Positions 24,986 through 33,966 of a stretch of DNA of 43,226 bases are shown here, piece after piece (the first letter of the stretch is position 1; each line of letters begins with the position of its first letter). A program made the translations under genes and the position numbers. The notes under the pieces are model-generated. The model ran no database searches and was not told where the DNA came from. It saw only the letters and a list, made by a program, of their open reading frames with translations. This stretch comes from an uncultured Caulobacterales bacterium (GTDB taxonomy: Bacteria > Pseudomonadota > Alphaproteobacteria > Caulobacterales > Maricaulaceae), in assembly GCA_937923965.1 (NCBI GenBank), contig CALDTL010000033.1:1-43226 (forward strand), read 5' to 3'.

Positions 24986-25753
24986 ATGAAAAACTTACTA
25001 AACTTCTTTTTCTCCTTTGATAAATTATTCAAAGAAAAACTCATCGTTCCATTTTTCTGGCTTGCCATCATTGTTTGGGGCTTAGGGTTTTTTGCGGATT
25101 TTTTAGAAGGCATTCGCCTCGCGCCTGTGGCTTGGGTCATTGAAGCCATTCAATGGGTCGTGTCGATCCTCTTCGCGCTCGTCCTGATCCGCTTAGTCAG
25201 CGAATTGGCCGTTGCGATCTTCCGCATTAATGACAATCTCTCACCGGACGGCGGAAAATCCGAGCTGGCCGACATCGACCCGATCGCAGAAGCTCGTAAA
25301 GCCGCCGAGCTCGCGGCAAATCGGACACGCGAAGCGACCCGCAGCGTCAGCGAAAAAGCTAGCGAAGCAACAAAAAACATGCGCGAAAATGTCGGCGAGA
25401 TGAGCGGGAATGTTCAAGATAAGGCCAAAGCGGCAACGGCGTCTGTTCGCGGTAAAGCTGAAAGCATGAAGCCCAAAACGGGAAGCGAGAATTTGGTAGA
25501 GGAAGCGGAAGTCGTGATTGAAGCCCCGAAAAGCCGAGGACGTCCAAAAGGGTCTTCCAGTAAATCCAAAACCAGCACAACTAAGAAGACCGCCAGTGCA
25601 AAACCAGCGGCTAAAAAAGCAGCGAAAAAAACAACGACCACATCAACGGGTAAACGAGGCCCAAAGCCCGGCGCAAAAATTCCCCGCGATGCTGATGGCA
25701 ACCTCTTGAAGAAAGACGGAACGCCAAGAAAAAAACCCGGACCTAAAAAATAG
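24986..25753 (+). CDS. DUF4282 membrane protein with AT-hook-like C-terminus
   Basis: A 255-residue protein in three parts. Residues 1-85 form a DUF4282-type domain with two transmembrane helices (LIVPFFWLAIIVWGLGFFAD and WVVSILFALVLIRLVSEL) ending in AVAIFRINDNL. Residues 95-165 are an amphipathic, alanine- and lysine-rich helical region (KAAELAANRTREATRSVSEK). Residues 178-255 are a strongly basic, disordered tail with AT-hook-like motifs (SRGRPKGSS, GKRGPKPGAK, PRKKPGPKK) and histone H1-like KPAAKKAAKK. The tail should be cytoplasmic and could bind DNA, RNA or acidic partners; function unknown. It is convergent with clpB, sharing a bidirectional terminator. Confidence 0.85.
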   Translation: MKNLLNFFFSFDKLFKEKLIVPFFWLAIIVWGLGFFADFLEGIRLAPVAWVIEAIQWVVSILFALVLIRLVSELAVAIFRINDNLSPDGGKSELADIDPIAEARKAAELAANRTREATRSVSEKASEATKNMRENVGEMSGNVQDKAKAATASVRGKAESMKPKTGSENLVEEAEVVIEAPKSRGRPKGSSSKSKTSTTKKTASAKPAAKKAAKKTTTTSTGKRGPKPGAKIPRDADGNLLKKDGTPRKKPGPKK

Positions 25754-25780
25754 GCGTTTTTTAAAGCCCCCAAGCTCAAG

Positions 25781-25805
25781 AAAAGCGGCCACTGGGCCGC
25801 TTTTT
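25781..25805. terminator. Bidirectional intrinsic terminator between the DUF4282 gene and clpB
   Basis: AAAAGCGGCC (25781-25790) pairs perfectly with GGCCGCTTTT (25795-25804) around an ACTG loop, followed by a T-tract on the plus strand and TTTTCTT on the minus strand. It lies between two convergent stop codons (25753 and 25837) and should end transcription from both sides. Confidence 0.9.
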
Positions 25806-25836
25806 ATTATGCCGCCTTCGCCTTTGCACCCTCAAA

Positions 25837-28410
25837 CTATGCGGTGCTGATTCGGATTTTCCCGCCTGCGACGTCGACTTTGACCGTATCTCCGTCAGCA
25901 ATTCGTCCGCCGAGTAACTCGCGTGCGAGTTCGTCTTGCACAAGCTTTTGGATGACACGCTTTAACGGTCTCGCGCCGAAACTGGGATCATACCCAGCCT
26001 GTGCCAAATGCTCACGAGCGGCTTCGGACAGCTCGACCGTGATTTGCTTTTCCTTGAGCCAGCTTTGCAAACGGGCCATCTGGATATCGACAATCGCGCC
26101 CATATGTTCCGGTTTCAAGCGCTCGAACAAAAGGATTTCATCAATACGGTTCAGGAATTCTGGACGGAAATGCGCGTTCACCTCAGCCATGACGCCAACT
26201 TTAGCGGCTTGGACATTATCTCCGTCTGCAAGATTAAGCAGGTGCTGCGCGCCAATATTGGACGTCATAATGATGAGCGTATTCCGGAAATCAACGGTTC
26301 GTCCCTGCCCATCGGTCAAGCGACCATCGTCTAAAACTTGAAGCAGAATATTAAACACATCGGGATGCGCCTTTTCTATCTCGTCAAAGAGAATGACTTG
26401 ATAGGGACGACGACGCACCGCTTCCGTAAGGGCCCCGCCCTCATCATATCCGACATAACCCGGCGGCGCGCCGATCAGTCGAGCGACGGAATGTTTCTCC
26501 ATATATTCGGACATATCCATGCGCGTAATCGCTTGGTCATCGTCAAACATAAACTCCGCCAGCGCCTTGGTCAGTTCTGTTTTTCCGACACCTGTAGGTC
26601 CGAGAAAAATAAAACTGCCGATGGGACGCTGCGGATCGCGGAGCCCCGCCCGCGCACGGCGAACCGCATCTGAGACGGCTTCTACAGCGCGGCTTTGTCC
26701 GACAACGCGCGCGCTCAACACAGTTTCCATAGCGAGTAATTTTTCCCGTTCTCCCTCCAGCATTTTCTCGACCGGAACGCCCGTCCAGCGGGAGACAACC
26801 GCGGCAATGGTCTCAGCGGTCAGGGTTTCACTGGCGAGGCTCGGCGCATCGGCTCGTGATTCCAACTCTGCGGCCCGGGCTTCTAGCGCCGGAATATCCT
26901 CATGTTGGAGACGGCCCGCCGTTTCGTAATCCCCGCGCCGAACGGCATCCGCAAGTTCGAAACGTGCATGGTCCAGTTCTTCAACAATATTTGTCGCACT
27001 AGCGAGTTTGGCTTTCTCGGCTTGCCAAGTTGCAGTCATCTCATCGGATTGCCCTTGCAGGTCTTCAATTTCGCTATGACGTTTTTCAAGCCTGTCTTTT
27101 GACGCTTGATCTTTTTCCTTCTTCAGCGCCTCCACCTCAATCCGCAATTGCACGATCCGGCGATCAATTTCGTCTAAAGCTTCAGGTTTGCTGTCAATCT
27201 GCATTCGCAAACGGCTGGCGGCTTCGTCCATCAGGTCAATGGCTTTGTCCGGCAAAAAGCGGTCTGTGATATAGCGACTGGAAAGTTGCGCGGCAGACAC
27301 AATGGACGCATCTGAAATCCGAACGCCGTGATGAACTTCATATTTTTCTTTCAGCCCGCGCAAGATAGAAATCGTATCTTCAACCGTTGGCTCGGAAACA
27401 AACACGGTCAGGAACCGCCGCGCCAGTGCGGCGTCTTTTTCTAGATGTTTGCGATATTCATCAAGCGTTGTTGCGCCGATACAATGTAGCTCGCCTCGCG
27501 CCAAAGCAGGTTTAAGGAGGTTTGCCGCATCCATCGCGCCGTCGCCCTTTCCGGCTCCGACAAGCGTATGGATTTCATCGATGAATAAAATGATCTGTCC
27601 GTCAGCTTTTTCGATTTCTTTCAAAACCGCTTTCAGACGCTCTTCAAATTCGCCGCGATATTTTGCGCCTGCGATTAACGCGCCCATATCCAGCGCCAAA
27701 AGACGCTTATCGCGGACGCTTTCAGGCACATCCCCACTGATTATTCGAACAGCGAGGCCCTCGGCGATAGCCGTTTTACCGACCCCCGGCTCACCGATTA
27801 GCAAGGGGTTGTTTTTCGAGCGGCGAGAGAGAACCTGCAGCGTTCTGCGGATTTCCTCGTCTCGTCCAATGACAGGGTCGAGCTTTCCGTCCCGCGCAGC
27901 CTGAGTCAGATCTCTCGCATATTTGGAGAGAGCCTCATAATGATCTTCGGCCGAGTCCGAGGTGACAGGCTCATCTTTACGGACGGATTTAATCGCTTCA
28001 CCCAGCTTAGAAATATCCAGATTTGATGTCTCCAGAGCGGTCCGCAAATCTTTATCGGCGTGAGAGGTCGTCGCCAGTAAAAGACGCTCGAGGGTCACAA
28101 AAGCATCCCCTGCCTCTTTGGCGGTTTTCTCAGAGACAGCGAAAATTTTCGTTGCGGCTTTTGATAGGGACAGACCTGACCCGCCCTCAACCTTTGGGAG
28201 TTTTTTCAACACTTGCTCATTGGCCGCCGCAATAGCGTCTGGCGATGCACCCGCCATTTTAATCAGATTTCGGGGCAGTCCGCCGTCTTCTTGCAAGAGG
28301 CCATATAAAATATGGGCTGGTACAAGTTGTTGATGATCGCGCGAAACGGCTTCGGTTTGCGCCGTTTGAATGACGCTCCGGGCGCGCTGGGTGTAAGACT
28401 GAATATCCAT
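25837..28410 (-). CDS. clpB: ATP-dependent chaperone ClpB
   Basis: ClpB is a hexameric AAA+ disaggregase that extracts polypeptides from aggregates together with DnaK and DnaJ, also encoded here. The 857-residue protein has the N domain ([20 protein letters not shown]), a first AAA module with [13 protein letters not shown], the coiled-coil middle domain (about residues 400-530, rich in E/K/R), and a second AAA module with [17 protein letters not shown] and a Walker B in [13 protein letters not shown]. There is no ClpP-binding loop expected for a ClpB. It starts with ATG at 28410 and has its own sigma-32 promoter at 28444-28473. Confidence 0.98.
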   Translation of the reverse strand: MDIQSYTQRARSVIQTAQTEAVSRDHQQLVPAHILYGLLQEDGGLPRNLIKMAGASPDAIAAANEQVLKKLPKVEGGSGLSLSKAATKIFAVSEKTAKEAGDAFVTLERLLLATTSHADKDLRTALETSNLDISKLGEAIKSVRKDEPVTSDSAEDHYEALSKYARDLTQAARDGKLDPVIGRDEEIRRTLQVLSRRSKNNPLLIGEPGVGKTAIAEGLAVRIISGDVPESVRDKRLLALDMGALIAGAKYRGEFEERLKAVLKEIEKADGQIILFIDEIHTLVGAGKGDGAMDAANLLKPALARGELHCIGATTLDEYRKHLEKDAALARRFLTVFVSEPTVEDTISILRGLKEKYEVHHGVRISDASIVSAAQLSSRYITDRFLPDKAIDLMDEAASRLRMQIDSKPEALDEIDRRIVQLRIEVEALKKEKDQASKDRLEKRHSEIEDLQGQSDEMTATWQAEKAKLASATNIVEELDHARFELADAVRRGDYETAGRLQHEDIPALEARAAELESRADAPSLASETLTAETIAAVVSRWTGVPVEKMLEGEREKLLAMETVLSARVVGQSRAVEAVSDAVRRARAGLRDPQRPIGSFIFLGPTGVGKTELTKALAEFMFDDDQAITRMDMSEYMEKHSVARLIGAPPGYVGYDEGGALTEAVRRRPYQVILFDEIEKAHPDVFNILLQVLDDGRLTDGQGRTVDFRNTLIIMTSNIGAQHLLNLADGDNVQAAKVGVMAEVNAHFRPEFLNRIDEILLFERLKPEHMGAIVDIQMARLQSWLKEKQITVELSEAAREHLAQAGYDPSFGARPLKRVIQKLVQDELARELLGGRIADGDTVKVDVAGGKIRISTA

Positions 28411-28443
28411 TTTTGACCTCGGTCAGGCGTTAGTTTCCTGCTG

Positions 28444-28473
28444 GAGATAGGAATTAAGTCCTTACGTTCAAGG
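28444..28473 (-). promoter_or_regulatory. sigma-32 heat-shock promoter of clpB
   Basis: Read on the minus strand, CCTTGAAC (28473-28466) is a near-perfect RpoH -35. CCTATCTC (28451-28444) follows after 14 bases and fits the alphaproteobacterial -10 form (CYTATnT). Transcription should start near 28437, about 27 bases before the clpB ATG. The promoter lies just past the stop of the upstream DUF4167 gene, so clpB can be induced independently. Confidence 0.75.
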
Positions 28474-28493
28474 TCTCTGTTATTTTGAGAGAT

Positions 28494-29096
28494 TTACTCT
28501 GCAGCTTCAACTGGTTCTGTCGGGGCCGATTTCTTACGGGCCGGTGCCTTGCGGCGGCGTATCGGTTTTTCTTCAGCCGTGATGTCACCTGACGCAGCCA
28601 CCTCGGCTTTTGCTTCAACTTTTGCGGTTTGTTCGGAGGTCGGCTCAATCACCTCTAGCTCGGTCCGAGTCTCGGGTTTCTCTTCGGAATTGCGGTTGTC
28701 ATCGCGATTTCGAGAGGATTGTCTTTGGTTGCGGCGGTTACTATTACGCGGGCCGTCTTTGGATTCATTGCCGTCTGCCTCACCTCGTTCGGCTCGCTTG
28801 GCGGCGCGTTCTGCATCAGCTTTTTCTCGGGCGGCTTGCGCTTCTTTCTTGGCCGCTTCCTGCACATTCATCAATCGAAGATAGTGCTCCGCATGTTGCA
28901 AAAGATTTTCTGCTTTTACGCGGCTTCCACCCATTTTGGCGTCGCGCGCGAGCGTTACATATTTTTCGTATATCGTAGACGCATTGCCTCGAACTTTTAC
29001 ATCCGGCCCTTGGCTATCCATAGACCGATTGTAATTGGTCTGGTTGCCATTGCGATTATTATTCTTGTTGCGATTACGGCCGCGTTGACGCTTCAT
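28494..29096 (-). CDS. DUF4167 domain-containing protein
   Basis: A 200-residue soluble protein. The N-terminus is rich in Arg and Asn (MKRQRGRNRNKNNNRNGNQT) and is followed by the DUF4167 core (about residues 35-82: VRGNASTIYEKYVTLARDAK, then AENLLQHAEHYLRLMN). A coiled-coil charged stretch and a low-complexity acidic/basic tail follow. The domain is typical of alphaproteobacteria, where the gene commonly lies between prmC and clpB, as here. The RGG/RNR-type N-terminus suggests RNA or ribosome contact, but function is unknown. The 168 bases upstream (29097-29264) hold no gene and probably carry its promoter. Confidence 0.9.
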   Translation of the reverse strand: MKRQRGRNRNKNNNRNGNQTNYNRSMDSQGPDVKVRGNASTIYEKYVTLARDAKMGGSRVKAENLLQHAEHYLRLMNVQEAAKKEAQAAREKADAERAAKRAERGEADGNESKDGPRNSNRRNQRQSSRNRDDNRNSEEKPETRTELEVIEPTSEQTAKVEAKAEVAASGDITAEEKPIRRRKAPARKKSAPTEPVEAAE

Positions 29097-29264
29097 CGGT
29101 CTTCCTTAAATGGTACGACAATCTTTTCGGGCATGAATACGCTTCTATACGCGTAAGGCCCCTGATCTGTCGGCTTTAGCAGTGGTGTCTGTTTCGTTAA
29201 TGTTCAGACGACTCTGACTGCGCATTTTGCCTAGCAAAGTGAAAGGCGGATGAAAAGCGATTTT

Positions 29265-30179
29265 TTACACGTGTCGCCGCGCCCAAACCACACGATCTAA
29301 ACCGCTCAAATCCTGCTCTACACAGACCTCCTCTACACAGGTATGAGTCCAAGGTGCGTTACTTAGCAAATCCCGTAGCGCAGCGCCTTGATCAAATCCA
29401 ATCTCAAACCCCAACCAACCATTGGCGGTCAAAAAATTCTTGGCGCCCGAGGTAATCGCACGATAGGCGTCCAATCCCTCAGGCCCGCCGCGTAGAGCCA
29501 AGTCTGGGTCATAAGATATTACCTCTGTCTCCAATGTCTCCATGGCATCGTTTGAGATATAAGGCGGGTTCGAGACAATCATATCAAATTTTGCGCCAGC
29601 AGGAATGGCCTCCCACCAAGAGCCCCGCAAAAATTGCACCCGGTCTTCTAACGCTTGAAGCCTCGCATTTTTTGCAGCTACGCTTAAAGCTGCCGCGGAC
29701 ATATCTGTCGCGGTTAAAACTGCATCTGGTCGTTCTGCCAATAAAGTCAATCCGATCGCCCCGCTGCCAGTGCCGAGATCTAAGATTTTCGGGCTTTCCG
29801 TATTGACTAGGCGCGCCAAAGCCCCGCGAACCAAAGTCTCTGTGTCTGCCCGCGGGGACAATACATCACTGTTAACGATAAACCGCCGTCCAAAAAATTC
29901 TCGCCAGCCCAATATATGGTCGACAGGCTCACCGGATAGTCGGCGTTCCATATGCTGCTTTATAATGTCGATAACATGGGAATGGAGATCTTCCCGCCCG
30001 CGCAACATAAAACCGGTCTTATCTAACCCTGTCGCGGATAGAACGATTTCCAAAGCATCCTCTTCAGCGAAATTCAATCCAGCTTGCCGAAAGCTCTGCG
30101 TTAGAAACCGCCTGGCCGAGCGCGCGGTCAAACCCGAATAGGGCCCAGAACACGGACGTTTATCGAGGGGGATTACCAT
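29265..30179 (-). CDS. prmC: Release factor glutamine methyltransferase PrmC
   Basis: PrmC methylates the glutamine of the GGQ motif in RF1 and RF2 to allow efficient termination. The 304-residue protein has an N-terminal helical release-factor-binding domain, then a SAM-binding loop ILDLGTGSGAIGLTLL (about residues 132-147) and the catalytic NPPY motif at residues 204-207 (IVSNPPYIS). ATG 30179 has AGAGGA seven bases upstream, overlapping the stop of the previous gene, so the two are probably co-transcribed. The gene for its substrate RF1 (prfA), usually adjacent in alphaproteobacteria, is not in the window. Confidence 0.95.
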   Translation of the reverse strand: MVIPLDKRPCSGPYSGLTARSARRFLTQSFRQAGLNFAEEDALEIVLSATGLDKTGFMLRGREDLHSHVIDIIKQHMERRLSGEPVDHILGWREFFGRRFIVNSDVLSPRADTETLVRGALARLVNTESPKILDLGTGSGAIGLTLLAERPDAVLTATDMSAAALSVAAKNARLQALEDRVQFLRGSWWEAIPAGAKFDMIVSNPPYISNDAMETLETEVISYDPDLALRGGPEGLDAYRAITSGAKNFLTANGWLGFEIGFDQGAALRDLLSNAPWTHTCVEEVCVEQDLSGLDRVVWARRHV

Positions 30180-30190
30180 GCAGAGTTCCT

Positions 30191-30925
30191 CTAGGAAATG
30201 TCAGCGATCGCCGCCTCAATCAGCTTTAAGTCACGCTCTCGCGATAAGCTATGGTCCCCGCCAGACACCAGCGTATAGGTGACATCTTTCGATGTCAGCA
30301 TGTCAACTAACCGCTTTGAATGTGTCCACGGCACAACCGTATCCTCATGCCCTTGGAGAATACGAACGGGGCATGTGACAGGGATGGGCATATCCAGAAT
30401 TTGGCGGTCGCGACCATCTTCAATGAGTGCCTTCGAATAGGCATAAGGTTCATCATAGCCGGAAGGTTCATACACAACGCCGTCATTTTCCAACGCCTTT
30501 ATTTGCGCCTCGGTCCAGCCCGCAACCGTAAGCTTTTCTGTGAAATCAGGCGCGGGATTAATCAGAACGAGTCCGCTCGTGCGCATAGAGTTGGACATTG
30601 CGGCCAAGAGCGCGGCCCACCCTCCCATGGAGGACCCAATGAGAATGGCGGGGCCGCGGCATAATTCATCTTTCACAAATCGAATATCTGCGGCCCATTG
30701 TGACATGGTCCCGTCAATAAACTTGCCGCTACTGCGTCCGTGGCCAAAATAGTCAAAACGAATAAAAGCCTGTCCGCGTCCGCGCGCCCAGCGATGCAAA
30801 TGTACGGCTTTTGAGCCCTCCATGTCGGATTTTAGCCCGCCGCACCAAATCAAAGGCGGCCCCCAACCCTCGCTCATTTCATAAGCTATCTTTTCGCCTT
30901 TAGGAGTCTCGAGAAAGTTCGGCAT
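30191..30925 (-). CDS. Alpha/beta hydrolase, ABHD10-like
   Basis: A 244-residue alpha/beta hydrolase. The nucleophile elbow is GSSMGGWAA, the acid is in LQGHEDTVVPW and the histidine in SGGDHSLS, so the triad is complete. The N-terminal GLKSDMEGSKAVHLHRWARG resembles the ABHD10 family (thioesterase or acyl-glucuronide hydrolase); natural bacterial substrates are unknown. The frame opens at 30970, inside the divergent glycosyltransferase gene. ATG 30925 (MPNFLETPKGEKIAYEM) with GGAA just upstream is the better start and leaves a 30-base divergent promoter gap. It ends 11 bases before prmC. Confidence 0.85.
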   Translation of the reverse strand: MPNFLETPKGEKIAYEMSEGWGPPLIWCGGLKSDMEGSKAVHLHRWARGRGQAFIRFDYFGHGRSSGKFIDGTMSQWAADIRFVKDELCRGPAILIGSSMGGWAALLAAMSNSMRTSGLVLINPAPDFTEKLTVAGWTEAQIKALENDGVVYEPSGYDEPYAYSKALIEDGRDRQILDMPIPVTCPVRILQGHEDTVVPWTHSKRLVDMLTSKDVTYTLVSGGDHSLSRERDLKLIEAAIADIS

Positions 30926-30955
30926 TTTGATTCCATTTGGTTTAAGGACGGTCTT

Positions 30956-32059
30956 ATGAATGTGCTGCAAATCCTACCAGACCTCAATGCCGGAGGTGTC
31001 GAACGCACTGTTTTAGAAACGGTGGAAGCTCTGCGCGCCGGCGGGCATGGCGCCTATGTGCTCAGCGCGGGCGGGCGGCTCGTGCCTGAACTCCAAGCTT
31101 TGGGCGGTATTCATCACAGCGGACAAATTGGATCTAAGAATATCCTCACTGTGCCTTGGCGTATCGCGGGCATTCGCCGCCTCATCGCTGAGCAGAAAAT
31201 CGATATTGTCCATGCCCGAAGCCGCGCCCCAGCTTGGCCTGCTTATTATGCAGCGCGTGCAGAGAACATAGCTTTCGTGACAACCTATCACGGGATTTAC
31301 AATGCGGGGTCGGCCTTAAAACGCGCTTATAATTCCATCATGGCAAAGGGCGATATTGTCATCGCCAATTCTCAATATACAGCGGATCATATATTGCGCG
31401 AACATGGGGTCGACCCTGACAGAATGACAGTCATCCCGCGCGGCGTCGATATGGCGCTCTTTGATCCCAAGACCTTCAACTTAGGCGATCGACACGCGAA
31501 GCGCGCCCAATGGGGCGTTCCAGACGATAAAACTCTGATTTTACTGCCAGCACGTCTAACACGGTGGAAAGGGCAAACCATTGCCCTAGAGGCGCTCGCC
31601 CGTTTAGATGATAAATTTCACCTTGTTTTGCTGGGCGATGCGCAAGGCCGTGAGGCCTATGTGTCGGAATTAAAAGACCAGGCCGCGCGATTAAACCTTA
31701 AGGACCGCGTCTATTTTCCTGGTCATGATACCGATATCGCGCGGGCTTATTACGCGGCTGACATCGTCATCTGCCCCTCTACGGACCCCGAGGCCTTTGG
31801 CCGGACAGCCGCCGAGGCCCAAGCGATGGAACGCCCTGTTATCGTGTCTGATCACGGCGGCGCAGTAGACGTCGTTGAGCACGGCAAAGCCGGTTGGCGC
31901 GTCCCGCCCGGAGACGCGATGGCGCTCGCCAACGCTATCGATCGCATTGGGGCATTAACAGATATACCCGGGGGCCGTGCCCGTATTGCGGACCAATTTT
32001 CCAAAACAGCCCTGCAATCCGCTCTTTTAGAGGTCTATTCTAGATTTGCGAAACCTTAG
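30956..32059 (+). CDS. GT4-family glycosyltransferase
   Basis: A 367-residue GT-B glycosyltransferase. The N-terminal domain opens with MNVLQILPDLNAGGVERTVL, a typical GT4 start with the glycine-rich acceptor loop. The C-terminal domain has VIPRGVDMALFDP, LILLPARLTRWKGQTIALEA and the nucleotide-sugar-binding segment PSTDPEAFGRTAAEAQAMER. The donor and acceptor cannot be read; LPS core or exopolysaccharide synthesis is a reasonable guess. ATG 30956 has AAGGA at 30944-30948. It is divergent from the ABHD10-like gene and precedes infC by 92 bases. Confidence 0.92.
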   Translation: MNVLQILPDLNAGGVERTVLETVEALRAGGHGAYVLSAGGRLVPELQALGGIHHSGQIGSKNILTVPWRIAGIRRLIAEQKIDIVHARSRAPAWPAYYAARAENIAFVTTYHGIYNAGSALKRAYNSIMAKGDIVIANSQYTADHILREHGVDPDRMTVIPRGVDMALFDPKTFNLGDRHAKRAQWGVPDDKTLILLPARLTRWKGQTIALEALARLDDKFHLVLLGDAQGREAYVSELKDQAARLNLKDRVYFPGHDTDIARAYYAADIVICPSTDPEAFGRTAAEAQAMERPVIVSDHGGAVDVVEHGKAGWRVPPGDAMALANAIDRIGALTDIPGGRARIADQFSKTALQSALLEVYSRFAKP

Positions 32060-32151
32060 CAAAATATGCGGTTTCCCTTGTATATGCGGCATAAAAGCGC
32101 CATATCGCTGTCTTAACAGACCTCGATTGAATTAACTTTAGGAGAACCCCA

Positions 32152-32697
32152 ATCGCTAGAAGACCCCTTTCGGCCCAACCTGCCAAAAAACCCAAAGGCC
32201 CGCGCATCAATGGTGACATTACCGCCGATAATGTCCTGCTCATCTTGGCCGATGGAGAAAAAAAAGGACTTGTTCCCCTCAGCGAAGCTTTAGCTGCCGC
32301 CCGGGAAGCCGGTCTTGACCTCGTCGAAGTCGCCCCGGGACTCAAACCTGTTTGTAAGGTTTTGGACTACGGCAAGATGCGTTTCGAAAATCAAAAGAAA
32401 AAGGCTGCTAACCGTAAGAACCAGCGCACACAAGCGTTGAAAGAAATCAAGATGCGCCCAAATATCGACGTCCATGATTACGGCGTGAAAACCAAAGCGA
32501 TGCGGAAGTTCTTTGATCGCGGCGATAAAGTAAAGGTAACTGTCCGTTTTCGTGGCCGCGAAATGGCGCATATGGATCGCGGCATGGACTTACTGTCGCG
32601 CGTCAAAGAAGATTTTGCTGATGATTGTAAAGTCGAATTTGAACCTAAAACTGAAGGTCGCCTCATGACCATGGTTCTGGCGCCAAAGAACAATTAG
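32152..32697 (+). CDS. infC: Translation initiation factor IF-3 (ATC start codon)
   Basis: IF-3 binds the 30S subunit and rejects non-AUG starts and wrong initiator tRNA. The first ATG in the frame (32245) would remove a conserved part of the N-domain. In-frame coding similarity continues upstream ([20 protein letters not shown]) to an ATC at 32152, preceded by AGGAG (32140-32144) at seven-base spacing. This gives a normal 181-residue protein beginning [16 protein letters not shown], with the C-domain segment [21 protein letters not shown] rare AUU or AUC start is the known device by which IF-3 represses its own synthesis. A strong terminator follows; rpmI and rplT are not downstream. Confidence 0.95.
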   Translation: MARRPLSAQPAKKPKGPRINGDITADNVLLILADGEKKGLVPLSEALAAAREAGLDLVEVAPGLKPVCKVLDYGKMRFENQKKKAANRKNQRTQALKEIKMRPNIDVHDYGVKTKAMRKFFDRGDKVKVTVRFRGREMAHMDRGMDLLSRVKEDFADDCKVEFEPKTEGRLMTMVLAPKNN

Positions 32698-32722
32698 ATT
32701 TCAAATTATCAATGCCTATTCC

Positions 32723-32749
32723 AGCCGGGCCAAAGGGTCCGGCTTTTTT
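32723..32749 (+). terminator. Intrinsic terminator after infC
   Basis: AGCCGGGCC (32723-32731) pairs with GGTCCGGCT (32736-32744), a 9-bp stem with one wobble and a 4-base loop, followed by TTTTTT (32744-32749). It lies 26 bases past the infC stop. infC therefore appears to be the last gene of its transcript. Confidence 0.88.
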
Positions 32750-32819
32750 GTGTGAGACGCTAGGCGGATATACGCAACTGACTCCACAAGCCTCTGACTC
32801 ATGTTGGAGATGTTTTCAT

Positions 32820-33965
32820 TTAAGTCAGTAACAGCCGCTCAGTAACAGCGTTTAATACGAGCCGCCCCTTTGCTGTAGCTTTTACCCGATCCCCTAGTTG
32901 CAATAGAAATCCACCCTGAATGAGATGGTTCAATTCAGTTTCGCATAAAGCCTTTTGCGATAATGCGGCGTAGCGCCTCAAAGACACGCCCTCTTCTATC
33001 CGAAGCCCCATGAGTAGGTATTCCGCAGCCCAATCTTCGCCAGTCAGTGGCTCACGGCTGTCAATCGCTGAACCCGAATCGAAGATCGCCCTCACATAAG
33101 CTCCGGGGGTGAGGTGCGCTATCGTCGCCTGACGTTGACCATTTATAGTAATCCGCCCGTGAGCCCCAGGACCTACGCCGACATAATCCCATCCACGCCA
33201 ATAGGCGAGGTTATGCTCTGACTGATGATCGGGCCGCGCAAAATTCGAAACTTCGTAATGTTCATACCCAGATTGCTTTAATTCCGCGCAAACATGTTCG
33301 TAAAAAGCAGCCGATAGGCCAGATTCAACAGAGCGGCTTTGCCCTCTGTCTTCGGCTTTGGCGAAAGCTGTCCCCGCTTCGACCGTGAGTTGATAGGTTG
33401 AAATGTGCGGAACATCGGCCGCCAATAACGTTTGCAAATCGCCGCTTAGCATCTCTTCGGTTTGCCCAGCCCAGCCAAAAATGAGATCCGCTGACACGCT
33501 CGGAAAGATCTCCATCGCAAGATCAAGGGCAGCGCGAGCCGCTGAGCCGTCGTGATCCCGGCCCAGAAACTTTAGCGCGTCATCCCGGAAACTCTGTATG
33601 CCGAGAGACAAACGGTTCAGGCCCGCCGCGTGGTAATCTCGCCAATCTTGCGCGTTCATTTCATGTGGGTTTGCCTCCAAGGCAATTTCAATATCACCCA
33701 GACCCCACAGCGTATTTACGCGATCAATGACCGCGCCGATTTGTTTCGGGCGCATCAGAGACGGCGTGCCGCCGCCGAAATGTATCGATGTAATTTGACG
33801 CGGCCCTGCCAACTCTCTCCAATGTTTTAAATCCGCTAAAATAGCCGGTAATAGCGTGTCATCTTCTCGCCGTTTATAGACGTTGAAATCACAGTAGGGG
33901 CAGATACGCGCGCAATAGGGCCAATGAATATAGACCGCGAGATTATCCGTTTTTCCCTTAAGCAT
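32820..33965 (-). CDS. hemW: Radical SAM heme chaperone HemW
   Basis: A 381-residue radical SAM protein of the HemW/HemN-like group, which binds and delivers heme to respiratory proteins. The 4Fe-4S motif is CxxxCxxC with C18, C22 and C25 (YCARICPYCDF). Also visible are IHFGGGTPSLM, NRLSLGIQSFRDDALKFLGR and the C-terminal HemW domain from about residue 280. True HemN proteins have a different N-terminus, so HemW is favoured over coproporphyrinogen dehydrogenase. The ATG at 33965 lies one base after the rdgB stop, so the two genes form an operon; the rdgB-hemW pairing is common in proteobacteria. Confidence 0.93.
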   Translation of the reverse strand: MLKGKTDNLAVYIHWPYCARICPYCDFNVYKRREDDTLLPAILADLKHWRELAGPRQITSIHFGGGTPSLMRPKQIGAVIDRVNTLWGLGDIEIALEANPHEMNAQDWRDYHAAGLNRLSLGIQSFRDDALKFLGRDHDGSAARAALDLAMEIFPSVSADLIFGWAGQTEEMLSGDLQTLLAADVPHISTYQLTVEAGTAFAKAEDRGQSRSVESGLSAAFYEHVCAELKQSGYEHYEVSNFARPDHQSEHNLAYWRGWDYVGVGPGAHGRITINGQRQATIAHLTPGAYVRAIFDSGSAIDSREPLTGEDWAAEYLLMGLRIEEGVSLRRYAALSQKALCETELNHLIQGGFLLQLGDRVKATAKGRLVLNAVTERLLLT

Positions 33966-33966
33966 C

